A stretch of DNA of 64,000 bases from Caldisericum exile AZM16c01 (GTDB taxonomy: Bacteria; Caldisericota; Caldisericia; Caldisericales; Caldisericaceae): contig NC_017096.1 of NCBI RefSeq assembly GCF_000284335.1, positions 868,001-932,000 of the forward strand, written 5' to 3'. The translations under genes were made by a program, and so were the position numbers. Below the pieces are notes generated by a model. That model did not search any database. It worked only from the letters and a program-made list of their open reading frames with translations, and was not told where the DNA came from. This document shows positions 24,899 to 34,673 of the stretch, one piece after another. Each line of letters opens with the position of its first letter. Position 1 is the first letter of the stretch.

Positions 24899-26322
24899 AT
24901 ATAGGAATAGTTTCAAGCGAAGCAGTGCCATTTTCGAAAACAGGAGGACTTGCAGATGTTGCAGGAGCATTGTTTAAAGTGCTTTCAAGTATGGGAGAAA
25001 CAGTTTACCTGTTTACTCCTTACTATAAGAAAACTAAAGAACTATTCAAACAATTTGAAAAAAGAATTCCATTCAAAGTTAAAATTTATGGAAAAGATGT
25101 TGAAGGGATTGCAAATGTAGTTGAATTTTACAAAAACGGAATCGCTGTCTTAATAGAACAGAACGAGTATTTTAACAGAGATAGTCTATACGGGGAAAAA
25201 GGGGTAGATTATCCCGATAATCCTTTAAGATTCGGATTTTTTGATAAGGCTGTTCTTGAAACTTTAAAGGTTTTAAACCTCAAAGTAGATGTGCTACATC
25301 TAAACGACTGGCAAACAGGACTTATTTCTCTTTTTGTTAAGGATAAACAACTACCATATAAAACCCTTTATACAATTCACAACCTTGCATATCAAGGAAA
25401 TTTTGACTATGACTTTTTAAAGTTATTAGAAATTGATGAAAAATATTACTCAATTGATGGCGTTGAATTTTATGGAAAAGTGAGTTTCATGAAGGCAGGC
25501 ATTGTATACTCTGATAAAATAAGCACTGTAAGTCCGACCTATGCAAAGGAAATTCTTACTGAGGAGTTTGGTGAAAGAATGGAAGGAATTTTAAAATCGA
25601 GAAAAAACAATCTTATAGGAATACTAAACGGTATTGATTACGAAATTTGGAATCCGCAAACAGACACACTAATTTATAAAAAGTTTGATTTAGACAATTT
25701 ACAGGGTAAAAGAGAAAACAAAATTGAGTTCGTAAAAGAACTTGGGTTAAAAAGTATAGATGCACCACTTCTTGGAATGGTATCAAGAATTGCATCACAA
25801 AAGGGTTTAGATATACTTTCAGAGTCTCTAAAAGAGATTTTGAAAGAAGATGCAAATGTAGTAATTCTTGGAACTGGGGAAAAACCTCTTGAAGAAAAAT
25901 TAAAGGCACTTTCAGACCTTTATCCAGAAAAATTCAAATTATTTTTAACGTTTGACGAAGCGCTTGCTCATAAGATATATGCTTCATCTGACTTCTTCCT
26001 CATGCCTTCAAAATATGAACCTTGCGGGTTAGGGCAGATGATTGCATTAAGATATGGAACACTTCCAATCGTCCATGAAGTGGGTGGATTAAAGGATACA
26101 GTTGATAACTATTCAGATATAACACAATGTGGAAATGGTTTTTCTTTCGAAGAATATTCAAGCGATGAGTTAACTTCAGCAATAAACAGAGCGCTTTCTA
26201 TTTTCAAAAACAAAGATTTAATGTTAAAATTAATTAGGATTGGCATGAGCTGTAACTTTTCATGGGAACAATCAGCAATGAAATATTTAGAGATTTATAA
26301 GGAGCTATTAAATGCCAATTAA
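24895..26322 (+). CDS. glgA: Glycogen synthase
   Basis: A 475-residue GT5 glycosyltransferase that extends alpha-1,4-glucan from ADP- or UDP-glucose. The N-terminal KTGGLADVAG nucleotide-binding motif is at residues 15-24. LNDWQTG and the C-terminal SKYEPCGLGQM near 370, with the conserved Glu, match bacterial GlgA. The ATG overlaps the galT stop by 4 nt and it overlaps the next gene by 11 nt. No glgC is present in the window. Confidence 0.93.
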   Translation: MNIGIVSSEAVPFSKTGGLADVAGALFKVLSSMGETVYLFTPYYKKTKELFKQFEKRIPFKVKIYGKDVEGIANVVEFYKNGIAVLIEQNEYFNRDSLYGEKGVDYPDNPLRFGFFDKAVLETLKVLNLKVDVLHLNDWQTGLISLFVKDKQLPYKTLYTIHNLAYQGNFDYDFLKLLEIDEKYYSIDGVEFYGKVSFMKAGIVYSDKISTVSPTYAKEILTEEFGERMEGILKSRKNNLIGILNGIDYEIWNPQTDTLIYKKFDLDNLQGKRENKIEFVKELGLKSIDAPLLGMVSRIASQKGLDILSESLKEILKEDANVVILGTGEKPLEEKLKALSDLYPEKFKLFLTFDEALAHKIYASSDFFLMPSKYEPCGLGQMIALRYGTLPIVHEVGGLKDTVDNYSDITQCGNGFSFEEYSSDELTSAINRALSIFKNKDLMLKLIRIGMSCNFSWEQSAMKYLEIYKELLNAN

Positions 26323-27742
26323 ATTTGGTACATCAGGCTGGAGAGGAATAATTGCAGACGACTTTACTTTTGAAAATGTTAGGCTTGCTTCAGCGGGTAT
26401 AGCCTACTACCTTAAGGAAATTGGTGCAAGATCAATTATTGTAGGATACGATACACGTTTCATGTCTGAGGATTTTGCAAAAACTTCAGCATCGGTTGTT
26501 GCTGCATACGGAATTGAAGTTTATTTTTCCCAATACGATATACCAACTCCTGTCGTTGCCTTCGAAATATTAGATAAAAATGCAGACGGAGGAATTAATA
26601 TTACAGCGTCTCATAACGATTACATGTATAATGGCCTTAAATTTTCGAATAAAACAGGTGGACCTGCTCTTCCAGAAGAAACAAAGAGAATCGAGGAAAT
26701 AACCAACCAAATAAAAGAAAATAAAGAAAAAATTCAGATAACTAACTTTGATGAGGCAGTTTCGAAAGGTTTAATTCACATTTTTGATAAAACAAACTAC
26801 TTTGATAACTTACGAAAAATGGTCGACTTTGAAAAAATTAGAGAAAAACGTCTTAGAGTTGTTTATGAACCATTTTTCGGAACAGGAAGAAGATTTCTTC
26901 CGCCATTGATTCAAGATATTACTGATTTTGAAATGATTCACGGAGTGCGTGATCCACTTTTTGGAAAACTCCATCCAGAACCGATAGAAGAAAACCTTAA
27001 ACCTTTGCAAGAAGCCGTTCTTAAAAAACAAGCAAATATTGGAATCTCTACAGATGGCGATGCAGACCGTTTCGGCTTTATAGATTCAGACGGTAGCTTC
27101 GTTCCCCCAAATATTATCCTATCAATTATTTACCATTACCTTCTTGATGTAAGAAAACTTAAAGGGAATGTTGTTAGAACAATTTCAACGACAACACTAC
27201 TTGATAGAATCGCCCATGCACATGGTTTTGAAGCAATTGTTACACCTGTTGGTTTTAAGTACATAGGAGAAGCACTTTTTGAGAAAAAAGCAATTTTTGG
27301 AGGAGAAGAAAGTGGTGGTGCTTCGTTACAGGGATGGCTTCAAGAAAAAGACGGTATATTAATTGACACTCTTGTGCTCGAAATAATCTCTCACTACGGG
27401 AAAAGCCTTAGGCAATTAATGAACAATTTGTTCGAAAGATACGGCACGGTACATAATAAAAGGATAGACTTCTCATTTTCTAAAGAATTACAGTCTAAGT
27501 TAATGGGTCTCCTCAAAGAGTACATCATTCAAAACAAAGAGCTACTTGCTGTAACTAATATCAATGAACTTGATGGTTTGCAAATTACCCTCGAAGATCA
27601 AAGCACGATTCTTTTTAGACTCTCTGGAACAGAGCCAAAAATGAGAATTTATCTCGAAGCATATTCAGAAGAAAAACTAAATAAATTATCGCATTTTGCG
27701 ATTCAAATTCTTAACAAGGCAGGTGGATTAAGTGAAAATTGA
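26312..27742 (+). CDS. Phosphoglucomutase/phosphomannomutase family protein
   Basis: A 476-residue alpha-D-phosphohexomutase. GTSGWRG (residues 6-12), the phosphoserine loop TASHND (near 100, Ser as the phosphate carrier), the metal loop DGDADRFG (near 246), the sugar loop GGEESGG (near 330) and the phosphate-binding RLSGTEPK (near 434) are all present. It interconverts glucose-1-phosphate and glucose-6-phosphate, linking glycogen synthase to Pgi, which follows with an 11-nt overlap. Confidence 0.93.
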   Translation: MPIKFGTSGWRGIIADDFTFENVRLASAGIAYYLKEIGARSIIVGYDTRFMSEDFAKTSASVVAAYGIEVYFSQYDIPTPVVAFEILDKNADGGINITASHNDYMYNGLKFSNKTGGPALPEETKRIEEITNQIKENKEKIQITNFDEAVSKGLIHIFDKTNYFDNLRKMVDFEKIREKRLRVVYEPFFGTGRRFLPPLIQDITDFEMIHGVRDPLFGKLHPEPIEENLKPLQEAVLKKQANIGISTDGDADRFGFIDSDGSFVPPNIILSIIYHYLLDVRKLKGNVVRTISTTTLLDRIAHAHGFEAIVTPVGFKYIGEALFEKKAIFGGEESGGASLQGWLQEKDGILIDTLVLEIISHYGKSLRQLMNNLFERYGTVHNKRIDFSFSKELQSKLMGLLKEYIIQNKELLAVTNINELDGLQITLEDQSTILFRLSGTEPKMRIYLEAYSEEKLNKLSHFAIQILNKAGGLSEN

Positions 27743-29099
27743 TTATTCGAATATATTGAGTGAAAATATAGGCATTCGTGGGATACAAAAAGCTGAAATT
27801 TTAAAAGAAGAAGATTTACTTAAAACCGTTAAAAATAGAATACTGTCACGAATTAATGATGACTACTATCCCCTAAATCTTCCAGATGCAATGCTCAATG
27901 AGGTTCGTGAAATTAAAGACTACGCTTCAAATATAAAAGAAAGATTCGACAATCTTGTAGTAATTGGAATGGGTGGCTCAATTCTCGGTAATGAACTTCT
28001 TCATTATTCAATTAACGGTGTATATTCAAATTTAGAAAAATCTAAGAAAATCTATTTCATCGATAATATTGATCCAGAGACAAATATTACACTTCTTAGA
28101 AGTCTTGACCTTAAGAAAACGTTTTTCAATATCATAACAAAATCTGGGTCAACAAGTGAGACATTGTTAAATTTACTTTTACTGATCGACCTTTTTAAGA
28201 AAGAGGGGCTCAATCCGAAAGACCATTTTCTTTTCACAACTGACCCGGAAAAAGGCTTTCTAAGGAAACTTTCAGAGGAACTTGCGATTAAGACATATCC
28301 TATTCATCCGAAAGTGGGCGGTAGATATTCTGTTTTATCGCATGTTGGCCTATTTTCTGCTGCGTTTGAGGATGTTAATATTGAAAAACTCTTACTTTCT
28401 GCAAAAAAAAGGAAAGAAAAATTTTTGTCTAAGAAACCAATTGAAGATAGTGCGATGGTTTTTGCTTTGATTCAATACAAATTTTTTAGAGAAAAGGGTG
28501 TTAACATAAACGTTTTGTTCTCATATTCTGACGGTCTTGAATATTTAGGCAAGTTTTATGAACAACTCCTTGCAGAAAGCATTGGTAAAAAGTTTACAAG
28601 AGATGGACAAGAAATTCATTCAGGTATTACACCTGTTGTCGCAAGGGGACCGTACCATCAGCATTCAACACTCCAACTTTTCATGGAAGGTCCGTATGAC
28701 AAGTTAATTATTTTCGTTGCACCAAACAAATTTAGAAAAGACATAGAAATTAAGAAAAGCTTAGAACACGATGAAATTAACTTCTTAAGTGGAAAATATT
28801 ATTCAGAATTACTATTAAACGAATATATTGCAACCAAGATGGCCTTAACTCAGAACGGTAGACCAAACGTTTCGATAGAAATCGAAAAAATAAACGAAGA
28901 AACCTTGGGTGAATTAATTTACTTTTTAGAACTCGAAGTGCTTGCTTTGGGAGAGATTCTAAATATAAATCCAATTGATCAACCATCTGTTGAAATTGGT
29001 AAAAAATTTACACACGCCTTGATGGGAGATAAAAATTACTCTGAATACCTTAAAACTCTTGAAAAATTAGGAAATGTTGATAAACTAATCCTTGATTAA
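27732..29099 (+). CDS. pgi: Glucose-6-phosphate isomerase
   Basis: A 455-residue isomerase of glucose-6-phosphate and fructose-6-phosphate. The phosphate-binding region has GMGGSILGNE (near 78) and TKSGSTSETL (near 135). Catalytic-region segments are GGRYSVLSHVGL (near 195), ESIGK with the conserved Glu (near 285) and GPYHQHSTLQ (His near 318). The length is usual for small bacterial Pgi. GTG at 27732 follows AGGTGG inside the end of the mutase gene. Confidence 0.93.
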   Translation: MKIDYSNILSENIGIRGIQKAEILKEEDLLKTVKNRILSRINDDYYPLNLPDAMLNEVREIKDYASNIKERFDNLVVIGMGGSILGNELLHYSINGVYSNLEKSKKIYFIDNIDPETNITLLRSLDLKKTFFNIITKSGSTSETLLNLLLLIDLFKKEGLNPKDHFLFTTDPEKGFLRKLSEELAIKTYPIHPKVGGRYSVLSHVGLFSAAFEDVNIEKLLLSAKKRKEKFLSKKPIEDSAMVFALIQYKFFREKGVNINVLFSYSDGLEYLGKFYEQLLAESIGKKFTRDGQEIHSGITPVVARGPYHQHSTLQLFMEGPYDKLIIFVAPNKFRKDIEIKKSLEHDEINFLSGKYYSELLLNEYIATKMALTQNGRPNVSIEIEKINEETLGELIYFLELEVLALGEILNINPIDQPSVEIGKKFTHALMGDKNYSEYLKTLEKLGNVDKLILD

Positions 29100-29109
29100 G
29101 GAGATATAA

Positions 29110-30231
29110 ATGAAGAGAAACACCATACTTACAGTAATTTTGCTTTTAATAGTTTCGTTTGTCGCTGGTTATTTTGTAGGGTTCAGATATCCAATAGGAG
29201 TTAGTAAAACAAGCTCTCACTTGCTTCTTACGAGAACCGCAGATTACCTTCTTTCAAATTTCTATAAACCCATTACTGAAGAAGAACTCATAAAAGGAAT
29301 GGTTAACTCTTTGAATGATCCTTATACAGTTTTCATGAATCCAGAAGAAACAAAAGCACTTCAGGAAGAGGTAAAAGGAGAATATGCTGGAATTGGAGTT
29401 GTTATAAACAAAAACAAAGAATTAAATTACCCGGAAATTGTAACTGTTTTTAAAGATTCCCCTGCTGAAAAAAGTGGATTGATAAAAGGGGATATTATAG
29501 TCGAGGTAAACGGAAAATCTACATACGGCCTCACCTTAGATGAAGTTGCATCAATGGTAAAAGGTAAGGTTGGAACACAGGTAACATTAAAGATAAAAAG
29601 AAATAGCACGGAACTTACATTTAACATAATTAGAGCGACCATAAACATACCTTTAACTGAGATAAAGTATCTTGACAATGGTAGGATTGGCTATTTGAGC
29701 ATTTTTATGTTTTCTGAAGGAGCAGGAAAAGATGTTGAAAAAGCATTAAACGAATTTAAAGAGAAAAATGTACGAGGAATCATTTTAGATTTAAGAGGTA
29801 ATCCCGGTGGACTTTTGTCTGAATGTGAAAATGTTGCCAGTCAGTTTATTCCAAGTGGAGTTTTACTTTACACAAAAGATAGAAGCGGAAAACTAACACC
29901 AATTAATATAAGTGGTAAAAAACTTAGTATTCCAATGGTTGTTCTTGTCGATGGTGGCACTGCAAGTGCTTCAGAAATTTTAACAGGCGCGTTGAAATAC
30001 TATAAAGTTGCAAAAATTATTGGCGAAAAAACATTTGGTAAAGGCGTTATACAGCAAATTTTCCCTCTTCCTCAGTCATATTCTCTTAAGATAACGGTAG
30101 AGGAGTATCTTCTTCCTGACAAATCAAGTATTAATGGAATTGGCATTAAACCAGACATTGAAGTTCAAGATGACCCAAAAACTACACAGGATGAACAATT
30201 AGATAAAGCCTTGGAACTTTTAAAACCATGA
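29110..30231 (+). CDS. ctpA: C-terminal processing protease (S41)
   Basis: A 373-residue S41 protease. A single N-terminal membrane segment (residues 6-27) anchors it facing outward. A PDZ domain follows (GIGVVINKNKE near 97, GLIKGDIIVEVNG). The catalytic Ser is in DGGTASASEIL (near 290) and the Lys in GEKTFGKGVIQ (near 315). It trims the C-termini of envelope proteins. It starts 10 bp after pgi behind AAGGAGAT and overlaps guanylate kinase by 4 nt. Confidence 0.93.
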   Translation: MKRNTILTVILLLIVSFVAGYFVGFRYPIGVSKTSSHLLLTRTADYLLSNFYKPITEEELIKGMVNSLNDPYTVFMNPEETKALQEEVKGEYAGIGVVINKNKELNYPEIVTVFKDSPAEKSGLIKGDIIVEVNGKSTYGLTLDEVASMVKGKVGTQVTLKIKRNSTELTFNIIRATINIPLTEIKYLDNGRIGYLSIFMFSEGAGKDVEKALNEFKEKNVRGIILDLRGNPGGLLSECENVASQFIPSGVLLYTKDRSGKLTPINISGKKLSIPMVVLVDGGTASASEILTGALKYYKVAKIIGEKTFGKGVIQQIFPLPQSYSLKITVEEYLLPDKSSINGIGIKPDIEVQDDPKTTQDEQLDKALELLKP

Positions 30232-30791
30232 TTATAGTTATATCAGGTCCATCAGGTGTTGGAAAAGGTGCGGTTAGTAAAGAACTTGTTAAACTTGATC
30301 CACGTTTTGAAATTGCAATAACTTGCACAACAAGGCATCCAAGAGAAAACGAAATTGATGGTATAGATTATTTTTTTGTAAGCGAAGAATCCTTCAGAAA
30401 AATGATAGAAGAAGGGGAATTAGCAGAGTATTCTATTGTCCATGGGAATCTTTATGGTATACCACAAAGATTCGTCGACTTAGGTTTAAATAACGAAAAG
30501 GATGTTATCTTTCAAATTGATGTACAAGGAGCAAAAAAAATTAAAAATAAATATGATGAAGCACTTTTAATATTTTTAATGCCACCAAGCATAGAAGCGC
30601 TCATCGAAAGACTTAACAAAAGAGGAACCGAAAATTTATCTGAGATAGAAAAAAGAACAAAAAGAGCCAAAGAAGAGATTGAAGAAAGATACCTGTATGA
30701 CTATGTCGTTGTAAACGATATCTTGGAGAATACAGTTAAAGAGATTTACGAGATAATTTTAAAAGAGCGTAAGCTTCGCATCGGTCTTTAA
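30228..30791 (+). CDS. gmk: Guanylate kinase
   Basis: A 187-residue kinase converting GMP to GDP. The P-loop GPSGVGKG is at residues 7-14. The GMP-binding TTRHPRENEIDGIDYFF is near 36 and VQGAKKIK near 101, with a LID RGTENLSEIEKR. The ATG overlaps the ctpA stop (ATGA). Its last 56 bp overlap the convergent nuclease gene, so the two 3' ends share DNA. Confidence 0.95.
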   Translation: MIIVISGPSGVGKGAVSKELVKLDPRFEIAITCTTRHPRENEIDGIDYFFVSEESFRKMIEEGELAEYSIVHGNLYGIPQRFVDLGLNNEKDVIFQIDVQGAKKIKNKYDEALLIFLMPPSIEALIERLNKRGTENLSEIEKRTKRAKEEIEERYLYDYVVVNDILENTVKEIYEIILKERKLRIGL

Positions 30792-31503
30792 ACTCGCAGG
30801 AGTTACAACTTCCATTAACATTGGGTGGAAATTTCCCTTTAAATATATTCTCTGTAATTTCTGTAATTCTCTTTTTACTTTTTTCAATAAGATAAAGTCC
30901 AATATCAAAGTTAATTTTTTTCCCTTTCCTTAGATAATGAAAACTGATTTCTTTAATACTTTTCCCGTATTTATAATTGCCTGCAATTTTATAAATTACT
31001 GGTTGTAAAATTTCCTCTTCTCTGAATGAATCTGAAAGAAAGTTGTTGGTTTTATAATCAATTATTACAAAATCTTTTCCTACACTATCAACTCGGTCAA
31101 GACGTCCTCTCAACTCCAACCCCAAAAACGGAATTGAAAATTCAGATTCAACCTCAAAAGCAGGAGTAAATCCAAAAATGTTTTCTCTATAATAAGCAGT
31201 AAGCATTTCTTTGGCTTCATTTTTCGCTTTTATTTCTTCTATTTCGTTTTTATAACCAGCGCTTATCCAGTGCTTATCGAGAAGTTCAATGAGATACTTA
31301 TAAGGATCTTTCTTAAGAACTTTAAAGTTTTCATTGGGACTATAGAATTTCTCAAGGACTTTGTGAATAGAATTCCCAAGGCTAAAATAAGGTTTTATCT
31401 CTGTCTCCAAATTATCAATATAAATAAACTTATATCTTAACGGACATTTTACATATGTTGCGATTTTTGAATAACTCAAGTAGAACTTTTCATTTTCCGC
31501 CAT
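30736..31503 (-). CDS. PD-(D/E)XK nuclease with Fe-S-type cysteines (RecB/Cas4/AddB-like)
   Basis: A 255-residue exonuclease-family protein. The active site is visible as His in GNSIHKVLEKF (near 46), Asp in LRGRLDRVD (near 135) and IIDYKTN (near 150). One Cys near residue 18 (VKCPLRYKF) and a C-terminal CNSCEFKDRC (Cx2Cx5C near 235) match the 4Fe-4S arrangement of AddB and Cas4. There is no CRISPR array or cas gene in the window, so a role in DNA repair is more likely than in immunity. It follows coaE with a 28-bp overlap and ends inside gmk on the other strand. Confidence 0.82.
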   Translation of the reverse strand: MAENEKFYLSYSKIATYVKCPLRYKFIYIDNLETEIKPYFSLGNSIHKVLEKFYSPNENFKVLKKDPYKYLIELLDKHWISAGYKNEIEEIKAKNEAKEMLTAYYRENIFGFTPAFEVESEFSIPFLGLELRGRLDRVDSVGKDFVIIDYKTNNFLSDSFREEEILQPVIYKIAGNYKYGKSIKEISFHYLRKGKKINFDIGLYLIEKSKKRITEITENIFKGKFPPNVNGSCNSCEFKDRCEAYALLKLSRKSL

Positions 31504-32078
31504 AATTCCAATACCTTCTGCTTTAAATCTTCAAAATCTCCACTATTGTCAATAATTACATTAGCACGCTTCATTTTTTCCTCAATTCTCATTTGGGAAT
31601 TCACTCTTTCTAAAGCTAACTCTTTATCTATATTCTCCCTTTCAATTAATCTTTTTACTTGTAGTTCTTTAGGAGTATATACAACCCAAACTTCATCTGT
31701 AAATCTATCCCAATTTGCCTCAATAAGAATCGCAGCATCCACAACAACAACATCGACATTTTCATTTTTTGCTTTTTCTAATTCTTCCAAAAGTCTTTCA
31801 GTCATTACAGGTATCATGATGTTGTTCAATTTCTCAAGCATCTTTTTATCGCTAAAGACGATGTTTCCCAATGCACGTCTGTCAAGCTGCTTCCCATTTT
31901 GAAAAACGCTTACGCCAAAAGTTTCTCTAATTTTATCGACTACACCCTTATAGTTAGTGTTTTGAATTTCTTTTGCAATACTATCCATATCAATAATTTT
32001 TGCACCTAAGTCTCTTAATATTTTTGAAACTGAACTTTTTCCTGAGGCTATATTTCCAGTAAGCCCAATTACCTTCAC
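31476..32078 (-). CDS. coaE: Dephospho-CoA kinase
   Basis: A 200-residue P-loop kinase for the last step of coenzyme A synthesis. GLTGNIASGKSS at residues 5-16 is the Walker A region, followed by DMDSIAKE and VVDAAILIEANW. The GTG start at 32078 overlaps the polA stop (GTGA), the common polA-coaE pairing. It overlaps the nuclease gene by 28 bp. Confidence 0.95.
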   Translation of the reverse strand: MKVIGLTGNIASGKSSVSKILRDLGAKIIDMDSIAKEIQNTNYKGVVDKIRETFGVSVFQNGKQLDRRALGNIVFSDKKMLEKLNNIMIPVMTERLLEELEKAKNENVDVVVVDAAILIEANWDRFTDEVWVVYTPKELQVKRLIERENIDKELALERVNSQMRIEEKMKRANVIIDNSGDFEDLKQKVLELWRKMKSST

Positions 32079-34633
32079 GTACGTGCCTCCCCAAGGTTTC
32101 TACCATAAGAAATATCAACTTCAAGTGGCACACTCAGCTTACAAATATTTTCCATTGTATTTTTAATTAAGGGTAATTTTTCAATGAGTGCATCTCGCTT
32201 TATCTCAAACACAAGTTCATCGTGGATCTGCAGTAAAATTCTTATATCTTTTATTTTGTTTTCTATCTCGACCATTGCAAGTTTTATTATATCTGCAGCG
32301 CTTCCTTGAATAGGACTATTTATTGCAATTCTTTTTGCACTCTCTCTTATAACACCATTTTTGTCGTCGAGCCCATGTATAAACCGTCTTCTTCCAAATA
32401 TCGTTCGAGTTTCTCCTTTTTCTTTTGCTAAGACAATCTCTTTTTCAATATATTCTCTTACCATTGGATAACGATTAAAATAACGCTCAATATACTCTTT
32501 AGCCTCATCCTTTGAGATACCAATCTGCTTCGAAAGGCCATAAGGAGAAATTCCGTAAATAATTCCGAAATTTATAGCCTTTGCGAGATTTCGTTTCTCC
32601 TTGGTAACTTCACTTTCTTTTAAGTTAAATATTTCCATTGCGGTTCTTTTGTGGATATCTTCTTTATTTAAGAAAGATTCAATAAGATTTTTATCCTTTG
32701 ATAGATGTGCAAGTATGCGTAGTTCTATTTGAGAATAATCTGCACTTACAAGCACGTTATTTTCTCCTTGGGCTATAAAACCTCTTTGGATCTTATTCCC
32801 CCATTCATCTTTCACTGGTAAGTTTTGTAGATTAGGATTTGTGCTTCTTAATCTTCCTGTTGAGGTTCCAATCTGATGATATATAGTATGCAATCTCCCT
32901 GTTTCTTTTGAAACAAGATGTGGTATTGGTTCAATATATGTATTTTTTAATTTTACAAGGTGTCTATATTCAATAATGAGAGGGATTATCGGATGAGAAT
33001 TGCTTATTTCAGTTAAAATACTACTTCCTGTGCCACCAGAATAACCTTTTGGAAATTCAATTCCCAATACTTCATACAAAACAGAAGACAATTGCTTTGA
33101 AGATAATATGTTGAATGAGATACCTGCTAATTTATAAATTTTCTGTTCAAGCTCCTGAATTCTTGCATCAATTTCATCGTTCAGTCTTTCAAAATATTCT
33201 ACATCAATTGCTATACCTAATTTTTCCATGTTGTAAAGGACCTTCGCGAGCGGTAATTCAATATTTCTAAATACGAATTCCAAACCTTCCTTCTTTAGAT
33301 ACTCTAAAATATGATGTCCGTAGTTCTTTAGAAAGTTTAATTCATCATGTAAATTAGCAATTTCTATTTCTGCATTTAAGTAACGTTTAAAATTCTTTAT
33401 AGAAAAATCTTCTCCGTCTGGGTCTATAAGGTATAGAGCAAGTGATGAATCAAGCAAAACATTGTTTAAGGGCACTCCAATATAGTCTGCAACTTTATAA
33501 AGCATTTTCAAATTGTTCGTATACTTTTCCAAATTTGCATTTAAAAGAACATCTTTCAGAATTGGAAGATGTCTGTGATCAAGGAAAAGCTTGTTTTCAA
33601 AATCAAACTCATAAATAGATTCATTATATACAAGTATAACATTCTCTAATCGCTTTTCATTAGATGAAACATATAGAACTGCTTTTTCAGCAGAGTCCCC
33701 TCTATCTTCTATTTTTAAATTTGTAGACTTTAACTCCTCTTTATTAGCATTTCCAAAAAGCGAATCATTAACTAAATCTCCTTCTTTAAATCCAAATTCT
33801 TTTGATATCGAGTTAAATTCATATTTTTTGAGTGCCTTATGGGTATTCTCCGTTTTAAAATCTGGTACTTTTAGGTCATCAATTTCAAATTTAACTGGGA
33901 CATCTTTAACAAGCATACAAAGTGATTTATTTTTAAGTATCTTCTCTTCTTCATCTTTTAATCTAAATTTTAGTGCAACTTCCTCATTTTTAAGTATATC
34001 TTCAACATTTTTAAATTCACTTATTAGTTTGCTTGCAGTTTTTTCTCCTATCCCCTTAACTCCTTCAATATTATCTGAAACATCGCCCAATAGTGCCTTG
34101 TAGTCAACAAGATGTGTGGGCTCAAAACCAAATTCCTTGACGAATCTTTCCTCGTCGTAAACCTCAATCTTTGTTACACCTTTTCTAGTAATAAGTAGTT
34201 TAACATTCTTTTGAATAAGTTGGGCAAGATCAAAATCAGAAGATAGTATTAAAATTTCAAGTTCGAATTTTTTAAGTTTCTCTACAAACGTTGCTATTAT
34301 ATCATCTGCCTCAAAGCCTTCAAGCTCGTAATACCTTATCCCAATTGCATCAAGAATTTCCTTTACTATATCAAACTGAACTGATAGTTCGTCTGGCATT
34401 TTCGGTCTTTGAGATTTATATTCTTTATACTCTATGTGCCTAAAAGTGGGTGCTTTTTTATCAAAAGCAACAGCAATATATTCAGGTTTTTCATCTTTAA
34501 GGATTCTCAAAAGCATCCTCAGGAATCCATAAACTGCAGAAGTTGGAATACCATTTGAGGTCGTAAACTTAGGCAAGGCATAATAAGCCCTAAAAATTAC
34601 GCTACTTCCATCAACCAATATTATTTTCTTCAT
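32075..34633 (-). CDS. polA: DNA polymerase I
   Basis: An 852-residue family A polymerase. The N-terminal 5'-3' exonuclease (residues 1-290) has VDGSSVIFRAYY, FEADDIIATF and LLGDVSDNIEGVKGIG. The middle 3'-5' exonuclease-like region (about 300-450) lacks the DxE metal-binding motif, so proofreading is probably lost, as in Taq and Bst enzymes. The polymerase domain has SADYSQIELR, KRNLAKAINFGIIYG and QIHDELVFE. The ATG at 34633 has no Shine-Dalgarno. A TATAAT 8 nt upstream suggests a leaderless transcript. It heads the polA-coaE-nuclease operon. Confidence 0.95.
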   Translation of the reverse strand: MKKIILVDGSSVIFRAYYALPKFTTSNGIPTSAVYGFLRMLLRILKDEKPEYIAVAFDKKAPTFRHIEYKEYKSQRPKMPDELSVQFDIVKEILDAIGIRYYELEGFEADDIIATFVEKLKKFELEILILSSDFDLAQLIQKNVKLLITRKGVTKIEVYDEERFVKEFGFEPTHLVDYKALLGDVSDNIEGVKGIGEKTASKLISEFKNVEDILKNEEVALKFRLKDEEEKILKNKSLCMLVKDVPVKFEIDDLKVPDFKTENTHKALKKYEFNSISKEFGFKEGDLVNDSLFGNANKEELKSTNLKIEDRGDSAEKAVLYVSSNEKRLENVILVYNESIYEFDFENKLFLDHRHLPILKDVLLNANLEKYTNNLKMLYKVADYIGVPLNNVLLDSSLALYLIDPDGEDFSIKNFKRYLNAEIEIANLHDELNFLKNYGHHILEYLKKEGLEFVFRNIELPLAKVLYNMEKLGIAIDVEYFERLNDEIDARIQELEQKIYKLAGISFNILSSKQLSSVLYEVLGIEFPKGYSGGTGSSILTEISNSHPIIPLIIEYRHLVKLKNTYIEPIPHLVSKETGRLHTIYHQIGTSTGRLRSTNPNLQNLPVKDEWGNKIQRGFIAQGENNVLVSADYSQIELRILAHLSKDKNLIESFLNKEDIHKRTAMEIFNLKESEVTKEKRNLAKAINFGIIYGISPYGLSKQIGISKDEAKEYIERYFNRYPMVREYIEKEIVLAKEKGETRTIFGRRRFIHGLDDKNGVIRESAKRIAINSPIQGSAADIIKLAMVEIENKIKDIRILLQIHDELVFEIKRDALIEKLPLIKNTMENICKLSVPLEVDISYGRNLGEART

Positions 34634-34641
34634 TCACAATT

Positions 34642-34647
34642 ATTATA
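34642..34647 (-). promoter_or_regulatory. polA -10 box, candidate leaderless start
   Basis: TATAAT on the minus strand, 8 nt before the polA ATG, with no good -35 hexamer at 16-18 bp. A plus-strand TATAAT for the alcohol dehydrogenase lies nearby at 34661-34666. Confidence 0.4.
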
Positions 34648-34660
34648 TACGTTTTTGGGT

Positions 34661-34666
34661 TATAAT
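34661..34666 (+). promoter_or_regulatory. Alcohol dehydrogenase -10 box
   Basis: TATAAT, 19 nt before the start codon and 7 nt before the AGGAGG, giving a leader of about a dozen bases. No clear -35. The left copy of the gene lacks this box. Confidence 0.4.
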
Positions 34667-34673
34667 TAAATGA

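Noticed and set aside
30736-31503. Cas4 of a CRISPR system
   Set aside because: The cysteine and nuclease motifs fit Cas4/AddB, but no repeat array or other cas gene lies in the window. The neighbours are coaE and polA.
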